Below the pieces are notes generated by a model. That model was not told the DNA's origin, did not search any database, and saw only the letters and a list, made by a program, of their open reading frames with translations. Shown in pieces: positions 35,407-42,635 of a stretch of 64,000 nucleotides of DNA (within the stretch, counting starts at the first letter, position 1; each line of letters starts with the position of its first letter). The position numbers and the translations under genes were made by a program. Source of the DNA: Streptomyces sp. Mut1 (GTDB taxonomy: Bacteria > Actinomycetota > Actinomycetes > Streptomycetales > Streptomycetaceae); the NCBI RefSeq assembly GCF_030719295.1, contig NZ_CP120997.1, positions 2,108,001 through 2,172,000 on the forward strand. The letters are read 5' to 3'.

Positions 35407-36021
35407 GTGCTGCAAGAGGACTTGGTGGGCAATCGGCCGGGAGATGCGATCCGGAGGAAGCTCGCAGAACTGGAGCCCAACCGAGTGAAGAGGCCGTTCG
35501 CCCGCTGGTCGCCGGATCGGGAGATACGCAACTGGGCGTTAGGGCTGGTCGGTGAGCGTACGACTGGCCGGCGCCTGAACACTCTCAGACGACAGGGCTG
35601 GCGGGTCCTTCACTCCGTCCAATGGCCCAGCGGGTCGGACATCGATCACCTGGCCATAGGCCCCTCGGGCGTCTTCACCATCAACTCAAAGTGCCGCAGG
35701 GGCAAGACCGTCTGGTACGGCGATCACGCCATCACGGTCAACCGCGCCCCCACCAAGTACATCGTGGTCAGCAAGCACGAGGCTCGACGCACCTCGCGCG
35801 CTCTGTCAGACCACTGCGGGTTCCTTGTGCCTGTCCGCCCGGTCATCGCGATCGTGGGTGCGGCCAGACTCTCCGTGAAGAACGCGGCGCCTCCGGTTCT
35901 CGTCATTGATGGCACCACGGTGCACACAGTCCTCTCCGGACTCGCACCTGTGCTTCCGCCAGAGCGGGTTGAGCGGATATTCAACGTTGCCCGCCGGGGC
36001 GAAACCTGGGCTGGGCGCTGA
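35407..36021 (+). CDS. NERD-domain nuclease-related protein
   Basis: 204 residues. The NERD core reads WALGLVGERTTGRRLNTLRRQGWRVLHSVQWPSGSDIDHLAIGPSGVFTINSKCRRGKTVW; Glu in GERTTG, Asp in GSDIDH and Lys in NSK fit the D/E-xK nuclease pattern. The remainder is a beta-rich C-terminal part. NERD proteins are often on mobile DNA and proposed to act in DNA processing. GTG 35407 is preceded by GGTGGG and GGAGG at longer distance; earlier in-frame starts are not convincing. It is divergent from the ATPase across the long hairpin. Confidence 0.7.
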   Translation: MLQEDLVGNRPGDAIRRKLAELEPNRVKRPFARWSPDREIRNWALGLVGERTTGRRLNTLRRQGWRVLHSVQWPSGSDIDHLAIGPSGVFTINSKCRRGKTVWYGDHAITVNRAPTKYIVVSKHEARRTSRALSDHCGFLVPVRPVIAIVGAARLSVKNAAPPVLVIDGTTVHTVLSGLAPVLPPERVERIFNVARRGETWAGR

Positions 36022-36028
36022 GGAGCCC

Positions 36029-36787
36029 TTACGCGTCAAAGGCGTATTCGAGGATGTATGAAGCGGAGTCAAGAGTCATCTCGTTGACCTCGACGGCACG
36101 TCCCTCGTCCGCAAACGCCGTCCGGCAGATCAGCATGACGGGCGTCCCGGTGGAGAGCTTCAGTTGTTCCGCCTCGTCCGTCGACGGCATGCGAGACCGA
36201 ATCTCCTCGCGGAAGTGGACCGGCTTGGAGCCGAGTTCAGCAAGCCGGGCGTAGATGCCGCCAGGCCCTGTGTCCTCCTGGGTGATCGCAGAACCGGCTA
36301 CCAGGCTTGCCAGCAGATACGACGTAGCTATGAGCACTGGCTTGTCGTCCAGGACGAACCGTCGGCTGCGTACGCACACGGGGTCGCCCTGCTCCACTCC
36401 CAGCACGCGGGCCACACGCTCCGGGGCACCCTGCTCGGTGACGCTCACCTGGTCAACGACCAGAGTCCGGTCTTCTGTGTCGACGGCCCAGACGGACCGG
36501 CCTTCGCCCCACTGGGACTGAGCCAAGCGCTTGATGCCCTGGCGACGCAGCGGACGAAACGACCGCACGAAGACGCCGGCGCCCTTGCGAGACTCGGCGA
36601 TGCCCTCGCTTTGCAGAACGCCGAGGGCCTGGCGCGCGGTCATCCGGGCCACGCCGTGGCCGGCCATGAGGTCGTTCTCGCCTGGCAGCCGATCGCCCGG
36701 CTGGTACCGCCCGGACTGGATGGCGTCTCGCAGCTCATCGGCGATCCGTTGGTACTTCGGCTGCCGCTTGGCGCCCTCGGTGGACAT
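36029..36787 (-). CDS. GntR-family repressor (KorSA-like, HTH-UTRA)
   Basis: 252 residues. N-terminal winged helix: YQRIADELRDAIQSGRYQPGDRLPGENDLM, MTARQALGVLQSEGIAESRKGAGVFV. C-terminal UTRA ligand domain from about residue 95, ending VNEMTLDSASYILEYAFDA. In pSAM2-like elements such a regulator (KorSA) represses replication and transfer. Four TCTCTAGA-type sites lie in its promoter region (36807-36971), supporting autoregulation and control of the divergent transfer operon. ATG 36787 follows GGAAGAG. Confidence 0.85.
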   Translation of the reverse strand: MSTEGAKRQPKYQRIADELRDAIQSGRYQPGDRLPGENDLMAGHGVARMTARQALGVLQSEGIAESRKGAGVFVRSFRPLRRQGIKRLAQSQWGEGRSVWAVDTEDRTLVVDQVSVTEQGAPERVARVLGVEQGDPVCVRSRRFVLDDKPVLIATSYLLASLVAGSAITQEDTGPGGIYARLAELGSKPVHFREEIRSRMPSTDEAEQLKLSTGTPVMLICRTAFADEGRAVEVNEMTLDSASYILEYAFDA

Positions 36788-36806
36788 GAGTGATCTCTTC
36801 CTCTCC

Positions 36807-36971
36807 TCTCTAGACAGCCTAGAGCTTTCTTTCACGAAAGAAACGTACGTCCCACGAGCGGAACGTGCTCGTTACGAACCGATCGCATGCCCTGAGGTGG
36901 CACAACAACACATCTCTAGACAGGTGTTGACGTCTCTAGAGATGAGCTGGTTCACTGTAGATGTCTAGAGA
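36807..36971. promoter_or_regulatory. Operator cluster of the GntR repressor
   Basis: Four copies of TCTCTAGACA or its inverse: 36807-36816, 36912-36921, 36932-36941 (perfect palindrome TCTCTAGAGA) and 36962-36971. A separate perfect palindrome TTTCTTTC-AC-GAAAGAAA is at 36826-36843, and ACGAGC/GCTCGT arms lie around 36856-36874. TTGACG at 36926 could be a -35 box for the transfer operon. Sites sit between the divergent repressor and transfer genes. Confidence 0.7.
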
Positions 36972-37013
36972 GGTTGCCGGTTGGCGGTGACCTCCTGAAC
37001 AAGGGATGCGCTC

Positions 37014-37343
37014 ATGCCGTCTTTCAAGATCGACGTTTCGACCGCTGTCGTGTTCGTGGCGACGCCTCCGACGCCGAAGCTCGTGAGCAAGCAGACCGGC
37101 GAGATCGCGGTGGACCGGGAGACCGGGGCCCAACTCGCGACGGTGGGCCTGCTGATCTCGGACGAGGGGGAGGGCAACCTCTACCAGGTGACCGTGCCGA
37201 GCACGGGCGTCCCGGAGAACCTGGTCCCCGGCACCCCGGTCACGGTGATCGGCCTCAAGGCCCGGGACTGGGAGAACACGTTCAACGGCCAGACCCGGCA
37301 CGGGATCAGCTTCCGCGCGGTGGCCATCACGGCGGGTGTCTGA
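37014..37343 (+). CDS. AICE conserved small protein, OB-fold-like
   Basis: 109 residues, beta-rich, no membrane segment. PSTGVPENLVPGTPVTVIGLKARDWEN and GISFRAVAI resemble the strand order of OB-fold single-strand-binding proteins, but identity is not established. AAGGGATG precedes the ATG. It is the first gene of the transfer operon, 2 bases before the translocase gene, so it is likely coexpressed with DNA transfer. Confidence 0.55.
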   Translation: MPSFKIDVSTAVVFVATPPTPKLVSKQTGEIAVDRETGAQLATVGLLISDEGEGNLYQVTVPSTGVPENLVPGTPVTVIGLKARDWENTFNGQTRHGISFRAVAITAGV

Positions 37344-37345
37344 CC

Positions 37346-38695
37346 ATGTCGGATCTTTCCACGGTGATCGAGGTGGCGGGGGCATTATCGGCCGCCGGCG
37401 GCCTCGGCTACGCGAAGGTTCGGTCTCCTCGGGTGTTCTGGTCGCTGGTCGGTGCCCCGGTTGCCCGGGTCCGGTTCTCGGTGACGTACCGGGCGACGAT
37501 GGATGTGTGCGGGCTGACGGTCCAACCGTCCCGCCTGCGGGCGTTCATGGTCCGCAACGTGGCCCGTCAGGAAGTCCAGCCGGTACCGCCGAGGGTCCAC
37601 CGGGTCCGCTACTCCTCGACCGGGATGCGGGCGACGCTGCGCCTCCCGGCCGGCCTGGAACCCGCCGACGTGTCTGCCGCCTCGGAACGGTTGCGGCACG
37701 CCTGGGGCGTCCACTCCGTGCACGTCGTGGAGGTGAAGCCGGGGTTCGTGGAACTGCGGATGACTGGCTACGACGTACTGCGCCGGGTGAAGATGCCCCG
37801 CCGCCTGCCCCGTACCACCACCGCCGGCCCGCTGGTCGTACCCGTCGCGCTCCGGGAGGACGGCACGGCGTTTGTCCGCGACTACCAGAAGATCCCGCAC
37901 GCCCTGACGGTCGGGGCGAACCAGTCGGGCAAGTCGATGTATCAGCGCAACCTCATCTCCGAGCTGGCCAAGCGCCCGGTCGGCCTGGTCGGGATCGACT
38001 GCAAGAGGGGTGTGGAGCAGGGCGGTTACGCGCCTCGGCTCTCCGCCCTGGCGGTGACTCCGGACGAGGCGGACGGGCTGCTGGAAGCCCTTGTGGGCGA
38101 GATGGAAGAGCGCTTCGACGTTCTCAGCTCTCACGGTGTCCCGGACATGTGGGCCCTGCCGGCGAAGGTGCGGCCGGTGCCGCTGGTCGTCCTGGTCGAT
38201 GAGGTCGCGGAACTGTTCCTCGTCGCTGCAAAGAAGGACGAGGAACGCCGGGACCGGATGGTGATGCGCATGATCCGGCTCGCGCAGATGGCCCGGGCGG
38301 TCGGGATCTTCCTGGAGGTCTGCGGACAGCGATTCGGCTCCGACCTCGGCAAGGGCGCGACCGCCCTCCGTGCCCAGCTCACCGGGCGTGTGGTGCACCG
38401 GGTCAACGACAAGCAGACCGCCGAAATGGCCCTGGGCGACATCGCCCCGGAAGCGGTCTTCGCCGCGACCACCATCGCGCCCGACCGCCCCGGTGTCGCC
38501 GTTGCCGGTGACGCGTCCGGCGGCTGGTCTCGCATCCGAACCCCCGCCATGACCCCGGCCGACGCGGTCGCGGTCTGCCAGGAATACGCGCACCTCACCC
38601 CGCACCTCACCGCTCTGGCATCCTTCCGGCCGACCGTCCACACCACCCCGGCACCGGCCGCGCCACTGCTGAAGCTGGTCCCGGTCCCCGAGTAG
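37346..38695 (+). CDS. FtsK/SpoIIIE-type conjugative DNA translocase (TraB/TraSA)
   Basis: 449 residues. Walker A is VGANQSGKSMYQRNL near residue 190, Walker B LVVLVDEVAEL near 280, and the motif QRFGSDLGKGATALRAQLTGRVVHRV is the FtsK-like block of Streptomyces transfer proteins. One short hydrophobic stretch near the N-terminus (VIEVAGALSAAGGLGYA) may anchor it. Such proteins move double-stranded plasmid DNA from donor to recipient mycelium. It is shorter than chromosomal FtsK and lacks the gamma domain. Confidence 0.9.
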   Translation: MSDLSTVIEVAGALSAAGGLGYAKVRSPRVFWSLVGAPVARVRFSVTYRATMDVCGLTVQPSRLRAFMVRNVARQEVQPVPPRVHRVRYSSTGMRATLRLPAGLEPADVSAASERLRHAWGVHSVHVVEVKPGFVELRMTGYDVLRRVKMPRRLPRTTTAGPLVVPVALREDGTAFVRDYQKIPHALTVGANQSGKSMYQRNLISELAKRPVGLVGIDCKRGVEQGGYAPRLSALAVTPDEADGLLEALVGEMEERFDVLSSHGVPDMWALPAKVRPVPLVVLVDEVAELFLVAAKKDEERRDRMVMRMIRLAQMARAVGIFLEVCGQRFGSDLGKGATALRAQLTGRVVHRVNDKQTAEMALGDIAPEAVFAATTIAPDRPGVAVAGDASGGWSRIRTPAMTPADAVAVCQEYAHLTPHLTALASFRPTVHTTPAPAAPLLKLVPVPE

Positions 38696-38779
38696 CACCC
38701 CTGCCCGTCCCGGTCGGCGTGACCGTCTCACGCCAGGTCCCTACCCCGCCCATGCCCGGAACCGGAAGGAACCCCCGCC

Positions 38780-38962
38780 ATGGCACCTCGACGGACCACC
38801 CCCGAGCCTCCGCCCGTGGTCGCGAACGGTGACTGCAAGCCGTGCGGCGGGACCGGCAACGTCCCCACCACGGTTCGCGTCGGCCGCAAGCGCCGCCCGG
38901 TCGGCCAGCAGGACGGCCTGTGCCTGAACTGCTTCGGCACCGGAACCGACCCCGACGCCTGA
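38780..38962 (+). CDS. Small zinc-binding AICE protein
   Basis: 60 residues with two cysteine pairs, CKPCGGTG and CLNCFGTG, the CxxCxGxG half-repeats of DnaJ-type zinc modules. GGAAGGA lies 8 bases before the ATG. Its place in the transfer operon suggests a role in transfer or regulation; no function is known. Confidence 0.65.
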   Translation: MAPRRTTPEPPPVVANGDCKPCGGTGNVPTTVRVGRKRRPVGQQDGLCLNCFGTGTDPDA

Positions 38963-39043
38963 CCCCCTCTGCTCCGGGTGCCGGGCGGTGACCACCCGCA
39001 CCCCGCCCGGCCCCGGCACCACCACAGATTGGAGGTGACCACC

Positions 39044-39745
39044 ATGCCCCGCACCATCCGCCCCGATGCCGTCCTGGTTCAGGCCGTGATCGCCGGTGCC
39101 CTGTCCTTCTCACACCTGCATGACCTGGCCGACGCTGCCGGACAGGACGGCTGGAAAGCCTGGGCCTACCCGATCAGCGTGGACCTGCTCCTGGTCGCCG
39201 CCTGGCGCCAGATGCGCACGAGCGCGGACAACGGAACGGCCTGGGTCTGGTTCGTCATCGCCCTGGCCGCATCCCTCGGCGCGAACATCGCGACCGCCGG
39301 AATGCTCGACCTGGACAACGTCCCGCCCTGGCTCCGCATCTTGGTCGCGGGCTGGCCGGCCCTCGCCTTCCTCGGCGGAACACTCCTCGCCCACACGAAC
39401 AGCGTCGCCCCCGCGGCCCAACTGGCCGATACAGCAGCGCCGTTGAACGCCTCGGCACCCGAGCCCGTGACCGTCGAGCGCGAGCCCGACCCGGCCCCGG
39501 AACCTGCGCCCGAACTCCCGCCCGTCACGACTCCGGCGGCACCCGAACCCGTACCCGCCCCGGAACCCGTTGCGGCCCCGGCGCCTGTCGCGGTGACTGT
39601 TCCGCCGGCGTTGCTGGATCACGCCCGGAAGGTCGCTGACACCCACCACGCCACGACCGGCAACCGGATCGACACCGCGACCCTGCGCGCACGCCTCGGC
39701 GTCCCCGCACCGCTCGCCGACGCCATCACCGCCCAACTCGCCTGA
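39044..39745 (+). CDS. DUF2637 membrane protein (spread/transfer accessory)
   Basis: 233 residues. The first ~120 hold four hydrophobic segments with AVIAGALSFSHLHDLADAAG, WAYPISVDLLLVAAWRQMR and ALAASLGANIATAGMLDLD, the DUF2637 signature found on Streptomyces AICEs and plasmids. A Pro/Glu/Ala-rich linker leads to a C-terminal helix-turn-helix-like region (ATLRARLGVPAPLADAITAQL). GGAGGTGA precedes ATG 39044. Likely part of the intramycelial spread machinery. Confidence 0.8.
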   Translation: MPRTIRPDAVLVQAVIAGALSFSHLHDLADAAGQDGWKAWAYPISVDLLLVAAWRQMRTSADNGTAWVWFVIALAASLGANIATAGMLDLDNVPPWLRILVAGWPALAFLGGTLLAHTNSVAPAAQLADTAAPLNASAPEPVTVEREPDPAPEPAPELPPVTTPAAPEPVPAPEPVAAPAPVAVTVPPALLDHARKVADTHHATTGNRIDTATLRARLGVPAPLADAITAQLA

Positions 39746-39764
39746 TCAGAAGGGATCTCGACTC

Positions 39765-39950
39765 ATGGCCCTGTTCAACTTCAATCGCCCCGCCGACTAC
39801 GTCGACGCCGCCCGGGAGATGGCCGCCACCGGCCGCCCCACTCTCGCCCGGCTTCTCGCCGAGGAAGCGGCCGACCGCACGACGGACCCGGCAGAGGCCG
39901 ACCGTATCCGCGCCGAGTTCCCCGGCAACAGCCTCCGTCAGGAGGACTGA
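39765..39950 (+). CDS. Small hypothetical AICE protein
   Basis: 61 residues, soluble, largely helical (DYVDAAREMAATGRPTLARLLAEEAADRT). AGAAGGGATC precedes the ATG. It overlaps nothing and ends 2 bases before the next gene. No family recognised. Confidence 0.6.
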   Translation: MALFNFNRPADYVDAAREMAATGRPTLARLLAEEAADRTTDPAEADRIRAEFPGNSLRQED

Positions 39951-39952
39951 CC

Positions 39953-40141
39953 ATGCCGCGTCCCAACCGCTTCACCGACGTGATCCGCATCGGCCCCGTC
40001 CAGGTCGGCACCCATCACGACGGCCGGGGCCGCACCAAGCACACCGCCGCCTGCACCGCCCCCGGCTGCAATTTCTCCGCCAACTACCACAACCGCTCCG
40101 CTGCCGAACTCGCCGCCCGCACCCACCGCTGCAACCCCTGA
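39953..40141 (+). CDS. Mobile element transfer protein, small (SpdA-type)
   Basis: 62 residues: basic start PRPNRFTDVIRIGPVQVGTHHDGRGRTKH, then cysteines and histidines in CTAPGCNFSANYHNRS and ARTHRC that could bind zinc. Similar short proteins are encoded after DUF2637 genes in pSAM2-like elements and named mobile element transfer proteins. Function unproven. Confidence 0.65.
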   Translation: MPRPNRFTDVIRIGPVQVGTHHDGRGRTKHTAACTAPGCNFSANYHNRSAAELAARTHRCNP

Positions 40142-40152
40142 CAGGAGGAACC

Positions 40153-40479
40153 GTGTTCACCCCGAAGATCCCACCCCCGGACACCGCGCCCACCCCCCTC
40201 TCGACGCCCCTCGACCGCCCGCTCACCGGCATCACCCACACCCCCGCCTGCACCTGCCACCACACCCCCGCGGCCCCGGCCCCGGTGGCTCCGCCCACCC
40301 GGCCGACCGTCCGGCTGACCCCGGGCTCCCTGATCCTCACCGCCGCCGGCGGGACCGCGATGGTCCTGATCATCGGCACGGTCCTGGTCTCCATGCTCCT
40401 GGCCACCGCGATCACCGCCGCCTCGGTCGCGATCTGCGCCGTGGTCCTGCGCTCGCTCCTCAACAGCAAGGCCCGGTGA
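40153..40479 (+). CDS. SpdD-like plasmid spread protein
   Basis: 108 residues. A proline-rich N-terminus with HTPACTCHHTP (SpdD motif) precedes two hydrophobic segments (LTPGSLILTAAGGTAMVLIIGTVLV, LLATAITAASVAICAVVL). GTG start after AGGAGG. Spd proteins help move plasmid DNA between compartments of the recipient mycelium. Its stop overlaps the GGDEF gene start. Confidence 0.75.
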   Translation: MFTPKIPPPDTAPTPLSTPLDRPLTGITHTPACTCHHTPAAPAPVAPPTRPTVRLTPGSLILTAAGGTAMVLIIGTVLVSMLLATAITAASVAICAVVLRSLLNSKAR

Positions 40480-41045
40480 TCGGCATGGACTTGTCCATCG
40501 TCGCCGCAGCGTTACCTGCCCTCGGGTGGGCCCTGCACGGCAGCCTGCTCACCCACCGTCTGTCCACCGCTCGACGCGACCCGCTCACCGGCCTGCACAC
40601 CCGAACCGGCTGGACGGCCCGCGCCGAACGCATCGCTACCCGCTCACCCGACGCCGCCGCCCTGCTCGTGGACCTGGACGACTTCAAGGCCATCAATGAC
40701 ACGTACGGCCACCTGGCTGGCGACGCCGTCATTGCGGCAACCGCCGCACGGCTGACTGGCTGGGTCTCGGGCCACGGGATCGCGGCCCGCCTCGGGGGCG
40801 ACGAGTTCGCCGCCATCATCACCGCCCCCGCCCGCACTCCCGGCTTGGCCGCGCTTCGCGAAGCTCTGCACCGCCCAGTCGCCTACGGCTGCCAGACGGT
40901 CCCGGTCGGCGCCTCGATCGGTGTCTGTCACCTCGCCGCCCTGCCCGCACGCACCCTCACCGACGCTCTGTCCGCTGCGGACTCGGCCATGTACGCGGTC
41001 AAGGGACGCGGCCGACGCAACAACACCCCGCGCGCTCGCTCTTAA
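40476..41045 (+). CDS. GGDEF-domain protein (putative diguanylate cyclase)
   Basis: 189 residues with a single N-terminal hydrophobic helix (LSIVAAALPALGWALHGSLL) and a GGDEF domain: DPLTGLHTRTGWTARAERIA, LVDLDDFKAINDTYGHLAGDAV, ARLGGDEFAAI (signature motif intact) and VGASIGVCHL. The upstream RxxD inhibitory site is not visible. GGDEF proteins make c-di-GMP, which in Streptomyces controls development through BldD. GTG 40476 overlaps the previous stop (GTGA); ATG 40485 is the alternative. It is unusual to see this inside a transfer operon. Confidence 0.8.
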   Translation: MIGMDLSIVAAALPALGWALHGSLLTHRLSTARRDPLTGLHTRTGWTARAERIATRSPDAAALLVDLDDFKAINDTYGHLAGDAVIAATAARLTGWVSGHGIAARLGGDEFAAIITAPARTPGLAALREALHRPVAYGCQTVPVGASIGVCHLAALPARTLTDALSAADSAMYAVKGRGRRNNTPRARS

Positions 41046-41050
41046 CGGCC

Positions 41051-41089
41051 CCCGGGGCGGCCTCAACCGCCAAGTTTCGCCGCCCCGGG
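41051..41089 (+). terminator. Terminator after the GGDEF gene
   Basis: CCCGGGGCGGC (41051-41061) pairs with GCCGCCCCGGG (41079-41089), 11 perfect base pairs with a 17-base loop. It divides the transfer genes from the methyltransferase-replication block. Confidence 0.7.
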
Positions 41090-41137
41090 CGCCTCAACAC
41101 CTTCCAGATCTAGCTGACCCGAAAGGGAGACACCATC

Positions 41138-41323
41138 ATGCCCCAGCGCACCCCGCCCCGGCCGATCTGCGGCCACTGCGACGGCTTCCCCACCGTCGCC
41201 ATCACCACCGGCGCCCACACCCCGGCCGGCGAACGCCGCACGATCACCGCCGACTGCCCCGCCTGCCACGGCACCGGCCACACCCTCCCCGCCACCCGCA
41301 CCCACGCCCGGATCGGGGCGTGA
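41138..41323 (+). CDS. Small Cys-rich AICE protein
   Basis: 61 residues with CGHCDGFPTVAI and CPACHGTGH, two CxxC pairs as in a zinc ribbon, and Arg/His-rich flanks. AAAGGGAG precedes the ATG. It resembles the 38780-38962 protein in design but is not a copy. No known function. Confidence 0.6.
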   Translation: MPQRTPPRPICGHCDGFPTVAITTGAHTPAGERRTITADCPACHGTGHTLPATRTHARIGA

Positions 41324-41328
41324 CCTCC

Positions 41329-41526
41329 ATGGCTGACCTGACCCCGACCCCGGACCGACCCGGCCTCCACGTCAGCAAGCCGTCCCCGAACGCCCCGGCG
41401 ACCGGCTCGGCGGTCTGCCACTGCGGCGCCACCGCTACCGCCACGGGCGACGCCCAGGTCAAGGCCCTGGTCGAGGGCTACACGGCAAACCACGGTGCCG
41501 CCCACCACGACGGGGGCAGGCGATGA
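41329..41526 (+). CDS. Small conserved AICE protein
   Basis: 65 residues, containing AVCHCGATATATGDAQVKALVEGYTANHG, a short Cys-His segment followed by a helix. It follows 41138-41323 by 5 bases and overlaps the methyltransferase start (ATGA), so the reading is supported by context. Function unknown. Confidence 0.55.
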   Translation: MADLTPTPDRPGLHVSKPSPNAPATGSAVCHCGATATATGDAQVKALVEGYTANHGAAHHDGGRR

Positions 41527-42635
41527 ACACACTCCCGGTCCTGGACCTCTTCGCCGGCCCCGGCGGCTGGTCCCAGGGATTACGCGCTCTCGGTATCCGG
41601 GAGATCGGCATCGAGATCGACCCGGCGGCCTGTGCCACTCGCGCCGCCGCCGGACACACCACGATCCGCGCCGATGTCGCCACGTACGCCACCGCACCGC
41701 TCCGCAGGAAGGTCTCCGGGCTGATCGCCTCCCCGCCCTGCCAGACCTTCAGCACCGCCGGACTGCGCGCTGGAAACGACGACATGGACCTGTGCCACCA
41801 AGCCCTCGACGACATCGCTCGCGGGAACGACACCCGCGCCACCCTGCGCGCCACCTGCGCCGACCCTCGTTCCCTGCTCGTCGTGGAGCCCCTGCGCTAT
41901 GCCCTCGACCTGCGCCCCGAGTGGATCGCCCTGGAGGAAGTCCCCGCCGTGGTGCCCCTGTTCGAGCACACTGCCCACCTGCTGCACAGGATCGGATACT
42001 CGACGTGGGTCGGTGTCCTCAACAGCGCTGACTTCGGCCTGCCCCAGACGCGCCGCCGCGCCTTCCTGCTCGCCTCCCGCACCCGCCCGGCCCTGTCTCC
42101 GGAACCCACACACACCAACGTGCCGCAGTTCGACCTGTTCGGTGCGTGCCTCAGCCCGTGGGCGTCCATGGCCGACGCGCTGGATCTACCGCCTGGGATC
42201 AAGGTCAACACCCGTGGCGACCGCCCCACGGACAATAAGGGCCGAGCAGCCGGGGGCAACGAGTTCTCGGCCGACGGCCCGAGCAACGCGCTCACCGGCC
42301 GTAGCCGCTCCTGGAAACTCCGCTCCGGGCAAGGCTGGAAGCTGCCCGCTGGCCGCTCCGCAGGCAACGGCATCGCACGGTTCGAGCGTGCGATCAGCGA
42401 ACCCTCTTTCACCATCACCGGCTCAGCGAACCGCTGTAAGTGGGTGAGGGACGGAGTCGAGGAACGCAACCTCGCACTGGCAGAAGCAGCGGTTCTCCAG
42501 TCATTCCCTGCCGACTACCCGTGGGCCGGCTCCCGCACCAAGCAGTTCGAGCAGATCGGCAATGCCGTTCCGCCCCTGCTCGCCACCGCCGCCCTGCGCC
42601 CCCTGCTGACCGCCGCGCTGGAGGCCGCCGCGTGA
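41523..42635 (+). CDS. DNA (cytosine-5-)-methyltransferase
   Basis: 370 residues with C5-MTase motifs: I LDLFAGPGGWSQGL, IV IASPPCQTFSTAG (catalytic Cys), VI EEVPAVVP (EEV in place of ENV), VIII GLPQTRRRAFLLA, and IX-X EQIGNAVPPLLA. The variable target-recognition region lies at about residues 190-320. No partner restriction enzyme is present in the element, so it is an orphan, perhaps protecting the AICE from host restriction during transfer. It overlaps both neighbours by 4 bases. Confidence 0.88.
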   Translation: MNTLPVLDLFAGPGGWSQGLRALGIREIGIEIDPAACATRAAAGHTTIRADVATYATAPLRRKVSGLIASPPCQTFSTAGLRAGNDDMDLCHQALDDIARGNDTRATLRATCADPRSLLVVEPLRYALDLRPEWIALEEVPAVVPLFEHTAHLLHRIGYSTWVGVLNSADFGLPQTRRRAFLLASRTRPALSPEPTHTNVPQFDLFGACLSPWASMADALDLPPGIKVNTRGDRPTDNKGRAAGGNEFSADGPSNALTGRSRSWKLRSGQGWKLPAGRSAGNGIARFERAISEPSFTITGSANRCKWVRDGVEERNLALAEAAVLQSFPADYPWAGSRTKQFEQIGNAVPPLLATAALRPLLTAALEAAA

